A stretch of DNA of 25,692 nucleotides from Lachnospiraceae bacterium UBA3643 (GCA_002373855.1 DFKO01000236.1:1-25692); one strand, 5' to 3'. Positions 14,140 through 23,196 are shown, counted from the first letter of the stretch. Program-made: numbers and translations. Notes: generated from the letters alone by a model not told the origin.

Positions 14140-14164
14140 CTTCGATTCCGCTACGAGCTGTACC
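14140..14164 (+). repeat. attR, 25-bp direct repeat
   Basis: Identical to 55-79. It is the left-over 3' end of tRNA-Glu (T-loop to acceptor) and five bases beyond, with no tRNA 5' part upstream. Confidence 0.92.
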
Positions 14165-14170
14165 TTGAAA

Positions 14171-14201
14171 ACCTCGTAAACATTGTGTTTATGAGGTTTT
14201 T
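14171..14201 (+). terminator. Original chromosomal terminator of tRNA-Glu
   Basis: CCTCGTAAACA/TGTTTATGAGG with a 3-base loop, then TTTTTT. It is displaced from the tRNA by the insertion. Confidence 0.85.
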
Positions 14202-14271
14202 TGTTTAGAAATATTTACAATCATAGGCGAATATTACGACTGGATAAGATTAAAAATGGAGGAAGAGTGAT

Positions 14272-14997
14272 ATGGGCGGAATAATATTTGCAGTAGTTGT
14301 ACTGATTTTGTTTTTCTGTATGATGAGCGCAAACGGTAAAAAGAAAGAAAAACAATTTAAGGAAATTGCAGATACATATACAAAACCCATGCTTTTGAGT
14401 GTATTTCCAAATATGGAATACGAATATAACAGGCGTTTTGAGATGGTGGATTACAAGAATGCCAATTTTTTCAGTATCACGGATGCGTCAGGACATGATT
14501 ATGTAAAGACTCTGTACCTTGATATCCCTGTTGAATTTAATGTGACAACACTTGCGTTTGAAGAAAACGACAGCGAGGGACCGTCCTATTCATCAATTGT
14601 ATTTCAGGGACCATGGTTTATCATAAAAAAAGGATATCTCCACTCCGGCAGGATCACGGTTATCCCCGGTGATGAGACAAAAAAGAGTATCTTTGGTAAG
14701 ACAAAGGGGCCTGACCCGGTTATGACAGGGGATCCTGTATTTGACGGTACATTTTCCGTATACGGAGATGAAAGCGCGGTCAGAGTATTCCTGGATAAGA
14801 CAAGGCGCGACAAGCTCGTAGCGATCAGCAAAAAGCATACTAACGTATATTTCTCTTTTGAGACGGACAAGATACAGGTTGCATACGGAGTAGGCAATAT
14901 CCTCTTTAAGCCCAGGAAGAAAGCAGACTTAAAAACAGTGTTCTCATCCCAGCTGAATGATCTCCTCGACCTTATGAACGATGCCGTACAGCTCTGA
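14272..14997 (+). CDS. DUF3137-like membrane-anchored protein
   Basis: 241 residues with one N-terminal membrane segment (GGIIFAVVVLILFFCMM) followed by a soluble domain. The C-terminal part with 'DPVFDGTFSVYGDE' and 'FSFETDKIQVAYG' resembles DUF3137 proteins, whose function is unknown to me. GGAGGAAG precedes ATG 14272. It is the first chromosomal gene after the element and may have been next to tRNA-Glu before insertion. Confidence 0.75.
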   Translation: MGGIIFAVVVLILFFCMMSANGKKKEKQFKEIADTYTKPMLLSVFPNMEYEYNRRFEMVDYKNANFFSITDASGHDYVKTLYLDIPVEFNVTTLAFEENDSEGPSYSSIVFQGPWFIIKKGYLHSGRITVIPGDETKKSIFGKTKGPDPVMTGDPVFDGTFSVYGDESAVRVFLDKTRRDKLVAISKKHTNVYFSFETDKIQVAYGVGNILFKPRKKADLKTVFSSQLNDLLDLMNDAVQL

Positions 14998-15073
14998 TCA
15001 TTTAAAATTAACATGATTTACATAAAAAAGACCACAAAATGTTGTATTTAAAAGGCTTTTTTCTTAAAAAGTA

Positions 15074-15102
15074 TTGCAAAATATAGTGTTTAGTGGTATG
15101 TT
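15074..15102 (+). promoter_or_regulatory. Promoter of the HU gene
   Basis: TTGCAA (15074-15079), 17-bp spacer, TATGTT (15097-15102), about 70 bp before the HU start. Confidence 0.6.
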
Positions 15103-15170
15103 TTAAAAAGTGCAGATGGTAAAACCTGCATAAAACAAACAGAATTTAAAAATTCGAGAGGAGAATTACG

Positions 15171-15458
15171 ATGAACAAGACAGAACTCGTTGATGCAATC
15201 GTTAATGATGCAAAGGTAACTAAGAAAGAAGCAGAGGCAGTTGTAAACGCATTTACAGCTAATGTAACAAAGGCACTCAAGAAGGGTGATAAGGTTACAC
15301 TTATCGGTTTCGGTACATTCGAAGTTGGTAAGAGATCAGCAAGAACAGGTAGAAATCCTCAGACAGGCGAGACAATTAAGATCAAAGCTGCTAAGACACC
15401 TAAGTTCAAAGCCGGTAAGGCTCTTAAGGATGCTGTTAACGGCGCAAAGAAGAAGTAA
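15171..15458 (+). CDS. hup: DNA-binding protein HU
   Basis: 95 residues, full-length histone-like HU: an N-terminal dimerisation helix pair (NKTELVDAIVNDAKVTKKEAEAVV is the usual opening), the family signature GFGTFEVGKRSARTGRNP, and a Lys-rich C-terminus. It bends and compacts chromosomal DNA, and also assists recombination, which is relevant to the neighbouring integrase. GAGGAG lies before the ATG. It is monocistronic: own promoter upstream and strong terminator downstream. Codon use is highly biased, as expected for an abundant protein. Confidence 0.97.
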   Translation: MNKTELVDAIVNDAKVTKKEAEAVVNAFTANVTKALKKGDKVTLIGFGTFEVGKRSARTGRNPQTGETIKIKAAKTPKFKAGKALKDAVNGAKKK

Positions 15459-15481
15459 TTTAATTTTAAATTCTTTTTGTG

Positions 15482-15512
15482 AAGAACACCTCATACGGGG
15501 TGTTCTTTTTTT
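15482..15512 (+). terminator. Intrinsic terminator of the HU gene
   Basis: AAGAACACC/GGTGTTCTT, perfect 9-bp stem, then T run. Confidence 0.93.
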
Positions 15513-15542
15513 CGATGAATTGTTTACAATAATGTGATTTTC

Positions 15543-15571
15543 TTGTTTATGTTATGTAAATATGATAAAAT
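15543..15571 (+). promoter_or_regulatory. Promoter before the acidic membrane protein and his genes
   Basis: TTGTTT (15543-15548), 17-bp spacer, TAAAAT (15566-15571), 32 bp before the start at 15603. Confidence 0.55.
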
Positions 15572-15602
15572 TTAACGGTATATATATCAGGGGTAGTATG
15601 AG

Positions 15603-18600
15603 ATGAAATCTACTGAAGATTATCTGGACAGCTTGCTGGCCGGAGCAGTAAAAAAAGATAAAGACAGAGCAGCGGGAGTTTCTGACGGAAGCGGGCTTAT
15701 GAGCCTTTCTTCAGATAACTCTTCTTTTGATGGGCCGGATGCCCATGTAAATGCACATGAGCCCGAAAAAGAGCATGCTCCTAAAACTTCACATACAAGG
15801 ACTGCAGGTCATAAGTCAAGCGAGGATGCCCTTGATAGACTGCTCAGGCAGGCAATGGGGCAGGAGGAGCCGGTTGCAGATGAAGTGGCTGATGAATACA
15901 GTGATTTTGTAGAGGCACCTGCCGGTGAACCGGCCGTCGAAGAAACGATTCCTGAAGAACCGGTAATTGAAGATTCATTTGCAGAAGAGCCTGTTATTGA
16001 GGAGCCGGTAATGGAAGAGCCTATACCTGATACGCCGGCCAATGAACCGGTAATTGATGAGCCAGGCTCAGGTGAAAGCAAAGAAGAAACTTCGGGGGCT
16101 TTATTTGGCGATTCCAGCAAGATGATGAGTCTTGATGAGATCGCAGCCATCATCGCTTCTGCAGGAGACGGTCTTATCGATGAAGACGGTCCTGCAAATG
16201 CTTTTGACGAGCCTGTAGATAATATACCTTCCCTTGACGACGATGATGAACTCCTCGAGAAGAATCTGCCGGAAGAACCGGTAATTGAGGAAACAGTAAT
16301 AGATGAACCTGTAATGGAGGTAATCGAAGAATCAGTTGCAGATGAATCGGTTACGGAAGAACCCACAATTGAAGAGCCGGTTCCGGACGTACCCTCCGAT
16401 GAGTTTGGAGGCGTTGACGGTGACCTCTCATTAGAGGAGCTGATGCCTGATAGATACGACGGCGAGGAAACATCGGAGCCTGAGATATTTGAGGGCGATG
16501 TACTCAGCCACGGCATGCCGCAGGCTGACGAATCAGTTGTACCTGAGGAAGATACGGAGACGATCTCAGGTATCGAGATACTTGATGATAACGGAAATCC
16601 GATTAATGAAGAGCCGGCAGTAGAAGAAGCCGTGTCTGAGGAGACCGCTTATGAGCAGTCTGCTGAGGAAGCAGTACCTGAAGAGGCAGTTGATCCCGGC
16701 CGGGCTATGAGCCAGGATGATATCTCAGCACTCCTTGATTCCATGCAGCTTGATGATCAGGACAAGGATGATATAGAGACTCTTGAAGACAATGTAGTCA
16801 CTGTGACGGATGATGAAAATAATGAAGTAGATATTGATGTCTCAAGCAGGATGACAGAGGATATCTCCGAAGACATTTCATTTGATGATGTCGAGAAAGA
16901 GATGGAGGAGATCAAAAATGCTTCTCCCGATATGACAGATGAGGAAGCTGATTCCAAGGCTGATGATCTCATGTCCATGCTCCTTGATGAAGGTGAGGGT
17001 GAAAAGGGAGATGATCAGGAAAGCGGATCAGAGGAAAAAGCAGGCGAGGCAGAGGGCATTGATAAAGAAAACTTTGGTGGTATAGCGGATCAGCTTGATG
17101 ATATGTCCGATGCTTCTGAAGAAGATATTGAAAAGTTGCTGGCAGCTGCGGAAAAAGTAGATGACAAGCCGGCTGCCAATCTGGACGGCGACGTCACTGA
17201 TATAGTAGATGCTATCGGGGCAGACGGTGAGACCAGGGAAGTAGCTGATCTCCTTAAGTCATCAGACCAAGGAGAGATAGTTGATGAATCATATTCCGAA
17301 AAGCTCGAGAAAGCAGAGCGGACAGGCGGAGAACCTGACCCTGAGGAAGAGGACGCAAAAGGCAAGAAGAAAAAGAAAAAGAAGAAAAAGAATCTCTTTG
17401 CAAAGCTGTTTGGAAAGAATAAAGATGACAGCGAAGAAAATGATGATGGAGATAATGAGGAATCAGACGAGCCCGAAAATAAGGGCGCAGCTGATAATAG
17501 CGGAGCGTCAGGCGATGTCGTAGATATCCGGTCTGACGTAGAGCCCGGAGTCGGTGGTACAACAGAAAACGGCGATGTAGTACTCATACCGGACGATGAA
17601 CCCGGAGAGAATAAGCCGGCTGAAGGCGACGGCTCTGACAAAGAGAAACCTAAAAAGAAAAAAGGTCTCCTTCAGAAAATCCTGGATTTCCTGACTGAAG
17701 AAGTCGAGGAGGAAGTGGCAGTCCCTGAGGCAAAGGATACAAAACTCAGCAGCGAAAACCAGGCTATCCTTGAAGAAATTGATGCCGAGGGAGACGATAA
17801 GAAAAAGAAGAAGGGCAAGAAAGAGAAAAAGCCCAAGGAAGAGAAGCCAAAGAAAGAGAAAAAGACCAAGACTCCAAAGCCAAAGAAGGAAAAACTCACC
17901 GATCCTAAGGACAAGGCAAAGGCAATACCAAAGAAATACATCGGTGCCATAGTCCTGATGGCTGTATCAATATGCGCCATCCTCATGCTGGTGGCAAGTT
18001 ATATGCCGGCACTTATGAATCTGTCTGAGGCGAGGGATGCATATTATTCCAAGAATTATAAAGAGGCCTTCTATACCATGTACGGCAAAGACTTAAATGA
18101 GAGTGATACTCTCATGTATGAAAAAGCCCGTACCATTGTGCTGGTAGACAGAAAGTATGAGTCATACGAAAACTACATGCTCCTTGGCATGAGACTCGAG
18201 GCCCTTGATGCGCTGCTGTCAGGTATCAGAAAGTATGAGGAAGTAAAGGATTACGGAGAAACTCTGCAGATATCAGGAGAACTCGGAGAAATCAGGGCAA
18301 AGATTATCGATGCTCTTATGAATGAGTTTGGCGTCAGCGATGCACAGGCCCATGAGATCATTGAGCTGAGTCCGCTTAATTACTCAAGGATGCTTGATTC
18401 GATCATAAACGGTACTCCTTATGTGAGCGCCGAGGATGAAGCCAATGCTAAGTACGGACTCCCGGTATCATCAGAGACAGAGTTTGAATATGGTACAAAT
18501 GATACAGATATCATACCTCTTGATCAGTTCCCTGACCTCCTTCCGCCTGAGGAAGAATACTTAAACGGTCAGAATCCGGGTGGTGATGCTCAGACAGAGG

Positions 18601-18755
18601 TTCCTATAGAAGATCCTATAGAAGATCCCTTACCGGAGGAACAGCCTGCAGGTCTTGATACTCTGACAGAAGATCAGATAAATACTTTTAATGACGATCA
18701 TCCTGAGACGGAGATTCAAAATCCCGAGGTTGTGATCGACAGTGAATTGTTTTAA
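15603..18755 (+). CDS. Large acidic single-span membrane protein, unknown
   Basis: 1050 residues. About 1-580 is strongly acidic and probably disordered, with a degenerate EEPVIEE-type repeat (about 115-265). Two Lys blocks follow (about 586-597, and 733-765 with KKEKK units). One membrane segment (YIGAIVLMAVSICAILMLVASYM, about 779-801) leads to a C-terminal outer part of about 250 residues. That part starts helical and TPR-like (ARDAYYSKNYKEAFYTMYG) and ends acidic. The layout suggests a type II membrane protein with a long cytoplasmic arm. Short motifs such as MSQDDISALLDSM (about 370) and MSLDEIAAII (about 174) recall the FliM/FliN N-terminal peptide. AGGGG 9 bp before ATG 15603 supports the start. 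It reads into hisH after 14 bp. Confidence 0.85.
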   Translation: MKSTEDYLDSLLAGAVKKDKDRAAGVSDGSGLMSLSSDNSSFDGPDAHVNAHEPEKEHAPKTSHTRTAGHKSSEDALDRLLRQAMGQEEPVADEVADEYSDFVEAPAGEPAVEETIPEEPVIEDSFAEEPVIEEPVMEEPIPDTPANEPVIDEPGSGESKEETSGALFGDSSKMMSLDEIAAIIASAGDGLIDEDGPANAFDEPVDNIPSLDDDDELLEKNLPEEPVIEETVIDEPVMEVIEESVADESVTEEPTIEEPVPDVPSDEFGGVDGDLSLEELMPDRYDGEETSEPEIFEGDVLSHGMPQADESVVPEEDTETISGIEILDDNGNPINEEPAVEEAVSEETAYEQSAEEAVPEEAVDPGRAMSQDDISALLDSMQLDDQDKDDIETLEDNVVTVTDDENNEVDIDVSSRMTEDISEDISFDDVEKEMEEIKNASPDMTDEEADSKADDLMSMLLDEGEGEKGDDQESGSEEKAGEAEGIDKENFGGIADQLDDMSDASEEDIEKLLAAAEKVDDKPAANLDGDVTDIVDAIGADGETREVADLLKSSDQGEIVDESYSEKLEKAERTGGEPDPEEEDAKGKKKKKKKKKNLFAKLFGKNKDDSEENDDGDNEESDEPENKGAADNSGASGDVVDIRSDVEPGVGGTTENGDVVLIPDDEPGENKPAEGDGSDKEKPKKKKGLLQKILDFLTEEVEEEVAVPEAKDTKLSSENQAILEEIDAEGDDKKKKKGKKEKKPKEEKPKKEKKTKTPKPKKEKLTDPKDKAKAIPKKYIGAIVLMAVSICAILMLVASYMPALMNLSEARDAYYSKNYKEAFYTMYGKDLNESDTLMYEKARTIVLVDRKYESYENYMLLGMRLEALDALLSGIRKYEEVKDYGETLQISGELGEIRAKIIDALMNEFGVSDAQAHEIIELSPLNYSRMLDSIINGTPYVSAEDEANAKYGLPVSSETEFEYGTNDTDIIPLDQFPDLLPPEEEYLNGQNPGGDAQTEVPIEDPIEDPLPEEQPAGLDTLTEDQINTFNDDHPETEIQNPEVVIDSELF

Positions 18756-18769
18756 TACGGATATTTATT

Positions 18770-19387
18770 ATGATAGCAATTATTGATTATGATGCCGGTA
18801 ATATAAAGAGCGTTGAAAAAGCAATCAATTACCTTGGCAGTGAATGTACAATTACAAGGGATAAAGACGCCATATTAAATGCGGACGGCGTGATACTACC
18901 CGGCGTAGGCAGTTTTGGCGACGCCATGGGAAAGCTTGAAAACTACGGCCTTGTCCCTGTCATTAAGGAAGTGGCAAATCGGGGTATACCTTTTATCGGA
19001 ATATGCCTTGGTCTGCAGCTTTTGTTTGATGAATCAGAGGAGAGCCCCGGTGTAAAGGGATTGTCTCTCCTTAGGGGAAAGATTAAGAGATTTCCTGCTG
19101 ATGCGGGACTTAAAGTGCCCCAGATAGGATGGAATTCTTTAAAGTATGATAATCCCGGCAGACTGTTTGAGGGCATCAGTGAAGGGGCCTATGTATATTT
19201 TGTCCATTCATATTATCTTGAAGCAGAGGATAAAGATATAGTAAAGGCATCATCACAGTACGGAGTGAATTTTCATGCATCGGTGGAATCCGGCAATATA
19301 TTTGCATGCCAGTTCCATCCGGAGAAAAGCTCTGATGTAGGTCTTAAGATACTTTCAAATTTCCTGAAAATATGTGAGAAGAAATAA
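18770..19387 (+). CDS. hisH: Imidazole glycerol phosphate synthase, glutaminase subunit
   Basis: Type I glutamine amidotransferase that supplies ammonia to HisF in histidine biosynthesis. It shows the early [13 protein letters not shown], the nucleophile Cys79 in [10 protein letters not shown], and the His/Glu pair in CQFHPEKS near residue 183. At 205 residues it has normal length. No clear ribosome binding site precedes ATG 18770, so coupling with the gene upstream is possible. Stop and hisF start overlap by one base (TAATG). Confidence 0.97.
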   Translation: MIAIIDYDAGNIKSVEKAINYLGSECTITRDKDAILNADGVILPGVGSFGDAMGKLENYGLVPVIKEVANRGIPFIGICLGLQLLFDESEESPGVKGLSLLRGKIKRFPADAGLKVPQIGWNSLKYDNPGRLFEGISEGAYVYFVHSYYLEAEDKDIVKASSQYGVNFHASVESGNIFACQFHPEKSSDVGLKILSNFLKICEKK

Positions 19388-20145
19388 TGTATACAAAGAG
19401 AATTATCCCATGCCTTGATGTAAACGGCGGAAGAGTCGTAAAGGGCATTAATTTTGTAAATTTAATAGATGCGGGAGATCCCGTTGAGACAGCCAAGGCT
19501 TATGATAAAGCCGGAGCTGATGAGCTCGTTTTTCTTGATATCACAGCTTCATCCGATAAGAGAGATACTGTAGTAGATATGGTACGCCGGGTGGCAGAGC
19601 AGGTATTTATACCCTTTACCGTAGGTGGCGGTATCAGGACTATTGATGATTTTAAAAAGATACTCCGTGAGGGTGCCGATAAGGTTTCTGTCAATTCTGC
19701 TGCTATCATGAATCCTGATCTCATCGCAGATGCAGCCGATAAATTCGGATCCCAGTGTGTGGTCCTCGCTATTGATGCCAAGCGCAGGCCGGACGGAGGC
19801 TGGAATATATATAAAAACGGCGGCCGTGTTGATATGGGTATCGATGCGGTAGAGTGGGCGATGAAGGCAGTAGAGCTCGGAGCAGGCGAGATACTCCTCA
19901 CCAGTATGGACTGTGACGGTACAAAGGCAGGCTATGACCTGGAACTGACCAGAACCATTGCTGACAATGTAAATGTACCCGTCATAGCATCAGGAGGCGC
20001 CGGTACACTCGAACACTTTTATGATGCATTTGAAACAGGTCATGCCGATGCGGCTCTTGCAGCGTCTCTATTCCACTTTAAAGAGCTGGAAATAATGGAA
20101 GTAAAGAAATATCTGGCGGGCAGAGATATCCCCGTTCGAATGTAA
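19387..20145 (+). CDS. hisF: Imidazole glycerol phosphate synthase, cyclase subunit
   Basis: A (beta/alpha)8-barrel that makes IGP and AICAR from PRFAR and ammonia. The catalytic acids are in place: Asp11 in [16 protein letters not shown] and Asp130 in [12 protein letters not shown]. Phosphate-binding segments VGGGIR and [10 protein letters not shown] are also seen. 252 residues, full length. It forms the enzyme together with the overlapping hisH. No other his genes lie in the window, so the rest of the pathway must be elsewhere. Confidence 0.97.
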   Translation: MYTKRIIPCLDVNGGRVVKGINFVNLIDAGDPVETAKAYDKAGADELVFLDITASSDKRDTVVDMVRRVAEQVFIPFTVGGGIRTIDDFKKILREGADKVSVNSAAIMNPDLIADAADKFGSQCVVLAIDAKRRPDGGWNIYKNGGRVDMGIDAVEWAMKAVELGAGEILLTSMDCDGTKAGYDLELTRTIADNVNVPVIASGGAGTLEHFYDAFETGHADAALAASLFHFKELEIMEVKKYLAGRDIPVRM

Positions 20146-20832
20146 ATGGCAGCTATAGACAATGACTGGGCAACGGCTCTTAAAGAAGAGTTTGCAAAGC
20201 CTTATTATAAAAGTTTATATGAATTTGTTAAAGAGGAATACAGTACGAGGGTGATATATCCGCCTTCGGACTGTATTTTTAATGCGCTTCATTATACATC
20301 CCTTAAGGATACAAAGGTGGTTATCCTCGGCCAGGATCCCTATCATGAGGAAGGCCAGGCTCATGGTCTGTCTTTTTCGGTAAATCCCGGTGTAAAGATA
20401 CCCCCGTCCCTTGTAAATATTTATAAGGAGATGCATGACGATATCGGTACATATATCCCTGATAACGGATATCTGGTAAAGTGGGCAAAACAGGGAGTAC
20501 TTCTCTTAAACACGCTCCTCACCGTCAGGGCCGGCGCGGCATTTTCCCATCAGGGAAAGGGCTGGGAGACATTTACCGACGCTATAATAAAAAAGGTCGG
20601 AGAAAAAGATGAACCGGTAGTATTTCTGCTGTGGGGTGCCCCGGCAGGTAAAAAGGCATCCCTTATAAAAAATCCAAAGCACCTGGTGATAAAGTCTGCT
20701 CATCCAAGTCCCTTGTCGGCATACAGAGGATTTTTCGGCAGCAAGCCGTTTAGTCAGGCCAATGAATATCTAAAATCAAACGGGCTTGAGCCGGTTGACT
20801 GGCAGATAGAAAATATAGGTAATATCCTTTAA
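20146..20832 (+). CDS. ung: Uracil-DNA glycosylase, family 1
   Basis: Removes uracil from DNA to start base excision repair. The water-activating motif [18 protein letters not shown] has Asp at about residue 64, and the DNA-intercalation loop is [18 protein letters not shown] near residue 186. 228 residues, complete. Its ATG follows the hisF stop with no gap, so translation is probably coupled. Putting a repair gene directly behind hisHF is a local arrangement rather than a pathway link. Confidence 0.96.
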   Translation: MAAIDNDWATALKEEFAKPYYKSLYEFVKEEYSTRVIYPPSDCIFNALHYTSLKDTKVVILGQDPYHEEGQAHGLSFSVNPGVKIPPSLVNIYKEMHDDIGTYIPDNGYLVKWAKQGVLLLNTLLTVRAGAAFSHQGKGWETFTDAIIKKVGEKDEPVVFLLWGAPAGKKASLIKNPKHLVIKSAHPSPLSAYRGFFGSKPFSQANEYLKSNGLEPVDWQIENIGNIL

Positions 20833-20841
20833 TTTAAAGAA

Positions 20842-21585
20842 ATGGAATCCGAAAAAATCAGATTAAATAAATATCTGGCATCCTGCGGTATAGCATCCAG
20901 GCGGGAAGCTGACAGGCTGATAGAGGCAGGAGAGATAACGGTAAACGGTATGATCGCCGATACAGGCATGAAAGTGTCAGACGCGGATATCGTCGAGTAT
21001 AATGGCTCCCGTGTCAAAAATATATCAGGCACAGATGAAAAGCATGTACTTGCTTTTTATAAACCGGTCGGCGTCACGGTTACCGAAAAAGATGAACATG
21101 CAAAATATATTGTGAGTGATTATATAGACTACCCGGTCAGGCTTGCTTATGCAGGGCGTCTTGATAAAGATTCAGAAGGTCTCCTTATCATGACTAATGA
21201 CGGTGATCTCATAAATGCGATGATGAAGGGTGCTCATCGTCATGAAAAAGAATATATTGTGACAGTTAATAAAGAACTGACCCCTGAGCAGCTTGACAGA
21301 TTCAGAGACGGTATATTTATTAAGGAACTGGGACAAAAGACAAGGAAATGCGTGACAGAGCAAACAGGTAAAAATAAATACAGGATAATCCTGACCCAGG
21401 GACTTAACCGTCAGATACGGAGAATGTTTGGATATTTTGATATAAAAGTAAAAACATTAAAACGAATCAGGGTCATGAACATTAAGCTTGGAGATTTAAA
21501 ACCAGGGAAATGGCGCAGGATCACAGATAAGGAACTGCGGGATTTATATAAAGGCGCAGGACTTGGAATAAATGATTTATTATGA
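20842..21585 (+). CDS. rluF: 23S rRNA pseudouridine synthase, RluF-like (RsuA family)
   Basis: An N-terminal S4 RNA-binding domain (RLNKYLASCGIASRREADRLIEAG is the usual form) and a catalytic domain with the nucleophile Asp108 in AGRLDKDSEGLLIMTNDG. The later segment TQGLNRQIRRMFGYF followed by RIRVMNI is closer to RluF than to RluB or RsuA, pointing to 23S rRNA position 2604-type modification; the exact site is inferred. 247 residues. It starts 9 bp after ung and overlaps murI by 4 bp (ATGA). The ribosome binding site is weak. Confidence 0.88.
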   Translation: MESEKIRLNKYLASCGIASRREADRLIEAGEITVNGMIADTGMKVSDADIVEYNGSRVKNISGTDEKHVLAFYKPVGVTVTEKDEHAKYIVSDYIDYPVRLAYAGRLDKDSEGLLIMTNDGDLINAMMKGAHRHEKEYIVTVNKELTPEQLDRFRDGIFIKELGQKTRKCVTEQTGKNKYRIILTQGLNRQIRRMFGYFDIKVKTLKRIRVMNIKLGDLKPGKWRRITDKELRDLYKGAGLGINDLL

Positions 21586-22373
21586 AAATAGGAATATTTG
21601 ATTCGGGTATCGGCGGTCTCAATGTGATGGCAGGATGCATAAAACTTCTGCCGGATGAGGAGTATGAGTATTATGCCGATTCTGACAACTGCCCGTATGG
21701 CACAAAGACGCCGGAGCAGATAATTGAATATACAGACAGAGGTGTTAAGTTTCTAAGGGATAAAGGGTGCGATATTGTATGTATTGCGTGCAATACTGCT
21801 ACCAGTGTGGCTGCTGCAGTCCTAAGAAAGAAATATGACTTTCCGATAGTAGGCGTAGAGCCTGCCGTTAAACCTGCTGTAACAGACGGCGACAGGGATA
21901 AAAGGATCCTCGTACTGGCCACACCGGTGACAGTCAGGGAAAAGAAACTACATGATCTCATTGAGAGATTTGATGAGCTACACAGAGTGGATGTGCTGGC
22001 ACTTCCAAAGCTCCCTGTGTTTGCAGAGGCGGGTAAATTTGACGGAGATGAAGTTGATGGATACCTGGCAGGTGAATTTAAGAATGTTAACACAGGGCTT
22101 TATGACAGGATTGTCCTTGGCTGTACCCATTTTATCCATTACATACCTGCTTTTCGTAAGATATTTGGCGATGAATGCAGATTTCTCGACGGAGGAGAGG
22201 GCACTGCCAGAAACATAAAAAAAATCTGCACTGAAAAGGGGTATTTATGTTCCGGTGGTTTTGGTATAAACTATTATCAGTCAGGACGTATTGTCACTGA
22301 TAAAGATAAAAAAGATTTTTACACAAAAGTGTTAAAGAGAGTTAATGATATCAGACAACAGCTGATCAATTAA
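21582..22373 (+). CDS. murI: Glutamate racemase
   Basis: Converts L- to D-glutamate for peptidoglycan. Motif order is complete: FDSGIGGLNVM with Asp7, CIACNTATSVAA with catalytic Cys70, and LGCTHFIHY with the second catalytic Cys181. The PYG substrate segment (NCPYGTKT) is also present. 263 residues, normal length. Overlap with the pseudouridine synthase gene makes it the last gene of the hisHF-ung run. Confidence 0.96.
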   Translation: MKIGIFDSGIGGLNVMAGCIKLLPDEEYEYYADSDNCPYGTKTPEQIIEYTDRGVKFLRDKGCDIVCIACNTATSVAAAVLRKKYDFPIVGVEPAVKPAVTDGDRDKRILVLATPVTVREKKLHDLIERFDELHRVDVLALPKLPVFAEAGKFDGDEVDGYLAGEFKNVNTGLYDRIVLGCTHFIHYIPAFRKIFGDECRFLDGGEGTARNIKKICTEKGYLCSGGFGINYYQSGRIVTDKDKKDFYTKVLKRVNDIRQQLIN

Positions 22374-22391
22374 ATTCAGGGAGGTAGAAAA

Positions 22392-23075
22392 ATGGCATTT
22401 TTCTCAAATGAAGCAAAAGAAGAAAGATTAAATAAGTATTATGATCCTGCGGAGATCATTGATGATCAGAAGTACAACATGGTCATGGGAGGCGTTGTAT
22501 TAGAAGGTCTTCTGGTTAACCTCATTTTATGTGCTGTATGCAAAAATATTTTTGAGACAGTTAACCCTATAGCATTTCTCATATTTTATATTATCTGCAC
22601 AATCGCAGGTACACTGATCGCCCGTAAATCTGACAATCCGATAGTAAGCTTTGTCGGATACAACCTGGTAGTAATACCGATCGGACTCCTTGTATCAGCT
22701 ATGGTAAATGCTTACGGCGGACTTGATTCGGAGGTTGTATCTCAGGCATTTTTATTCACACTTATCATTACAGGCGTGATGATTGCAGGAGCAGTTTTTT
22801 ATCCTGACTTTTTCTCAAAGCTCGGAGGTATCCTCCTTACCAGCCTTATCGGTCTCGTCATTGCCGGTATTGTAATGGCTATCATGGGTGTTGACTCTGT
22901 TATCTACTCATTTATCGGAGCTGTTATCTTCAGTCTCTACATCGGTTTTGACTTCTGGAGGAGCCAGCAATACGAAAAGACGTATGATAATGCGGTAGAC
23001 TGCGCTCTTGATATCTATCTCGATATCATAAACCTCTTTATCAGAATCATGCAGATTCTTGGAAGAAGGAGATAA
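22392..23075 (+). CDS. Bax inhibitor-1 family membrane protein
   Basis: 227 residues with about seven hydrophobic segments. The C-terminal signature CALDIYLDIINLFIRIMQILGRRR matches the ending of the YbhL/YccA BI-1 (UPF0005) family, whose members form calcium-leak-type membrane proteins; the role in this bacterium is unknown. GGGAGG precedes the ATG. The gene lies 18 bp after murI, so it may be in the same transcript. Confidence 0.85.
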   Translation: MAFFSNEAKEERLNKYYDPAEIIDDQKYNMVMGGVVLEGLLVNLILCAVCKNIFETVNPIAFLIFYIICTIAGTLIARKSDNPIVSFVGYNLVVIPIGLLVSAMVNAYGGLDSEVVSQAFLFTLIITGVMIAGAVFYPDFFSKLGGILLTSLIGLVIAGIVMAIMGVDSVIYSFIGAVIFSLYIGFDFWRSQQYEKTYDNAVDCALDIYLDIINLFIRIMQILGRRR

Positions 23076-23082
23076 TGGATGA

Positions 23083-23100
23083 AGGACTAAATAGTCTTTT
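23083..23100 (+). terminator. Weak terminator after the BI-1-like gene
   Basis: GACTA/TAGTC with a 2-base loop and TTTT; a short stem, so uncertain. Confidence 0.4.
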
Positions 23101-23196
23101 GCTTTATTCTAATTCTATCAATCGGAAAATCTATTATCAAAAAGCCGTTTTATTAAGTTGACAGGCACCGTATATTGAAAATGAAGGATATATGAC

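Larger units (their letters stand above)
55..14164. mobile_element. Integrative mobilizable element in tRNA-Glu, about 14.1 kb
   Basis: Seen: identical 25-bp repeats at 55-79 and 14140-14164 taken from the tRNA 3' end, an integrase gene directly inside the left repeat and reading toward it, and element-type genes between (replication initiator, coupling protein, antirestriction protein, relaxase, resolvase). The genes outside are housekeeping. No VirB4, VirB6 or other mating-channel genes are present, so self-transfer is unlikely; transfer would need a helper ICE or plasmid. The excision product would be a circle of about 14,085 bp. No gene resembling an excisionase was recognised. The limits are firm; the name 'mobilizable' is inference from gene content. 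Confidence 0.9.

Noticed and set aside
15900..16400. Short repeats that might be a CRISPR array
   Set aside because: The repeats are in frame, degenerate, contain no regular spacers and encode Glu/Pro-rich peptide. No cas genes are near.
15809..17641. Long reverse-strand frames rich in Ser opposite the acidic protein
   Set aside because: They mirror the GAA/GAG and GAT codons of the real gene; low-complexity sequence with no ribosome binding sites.
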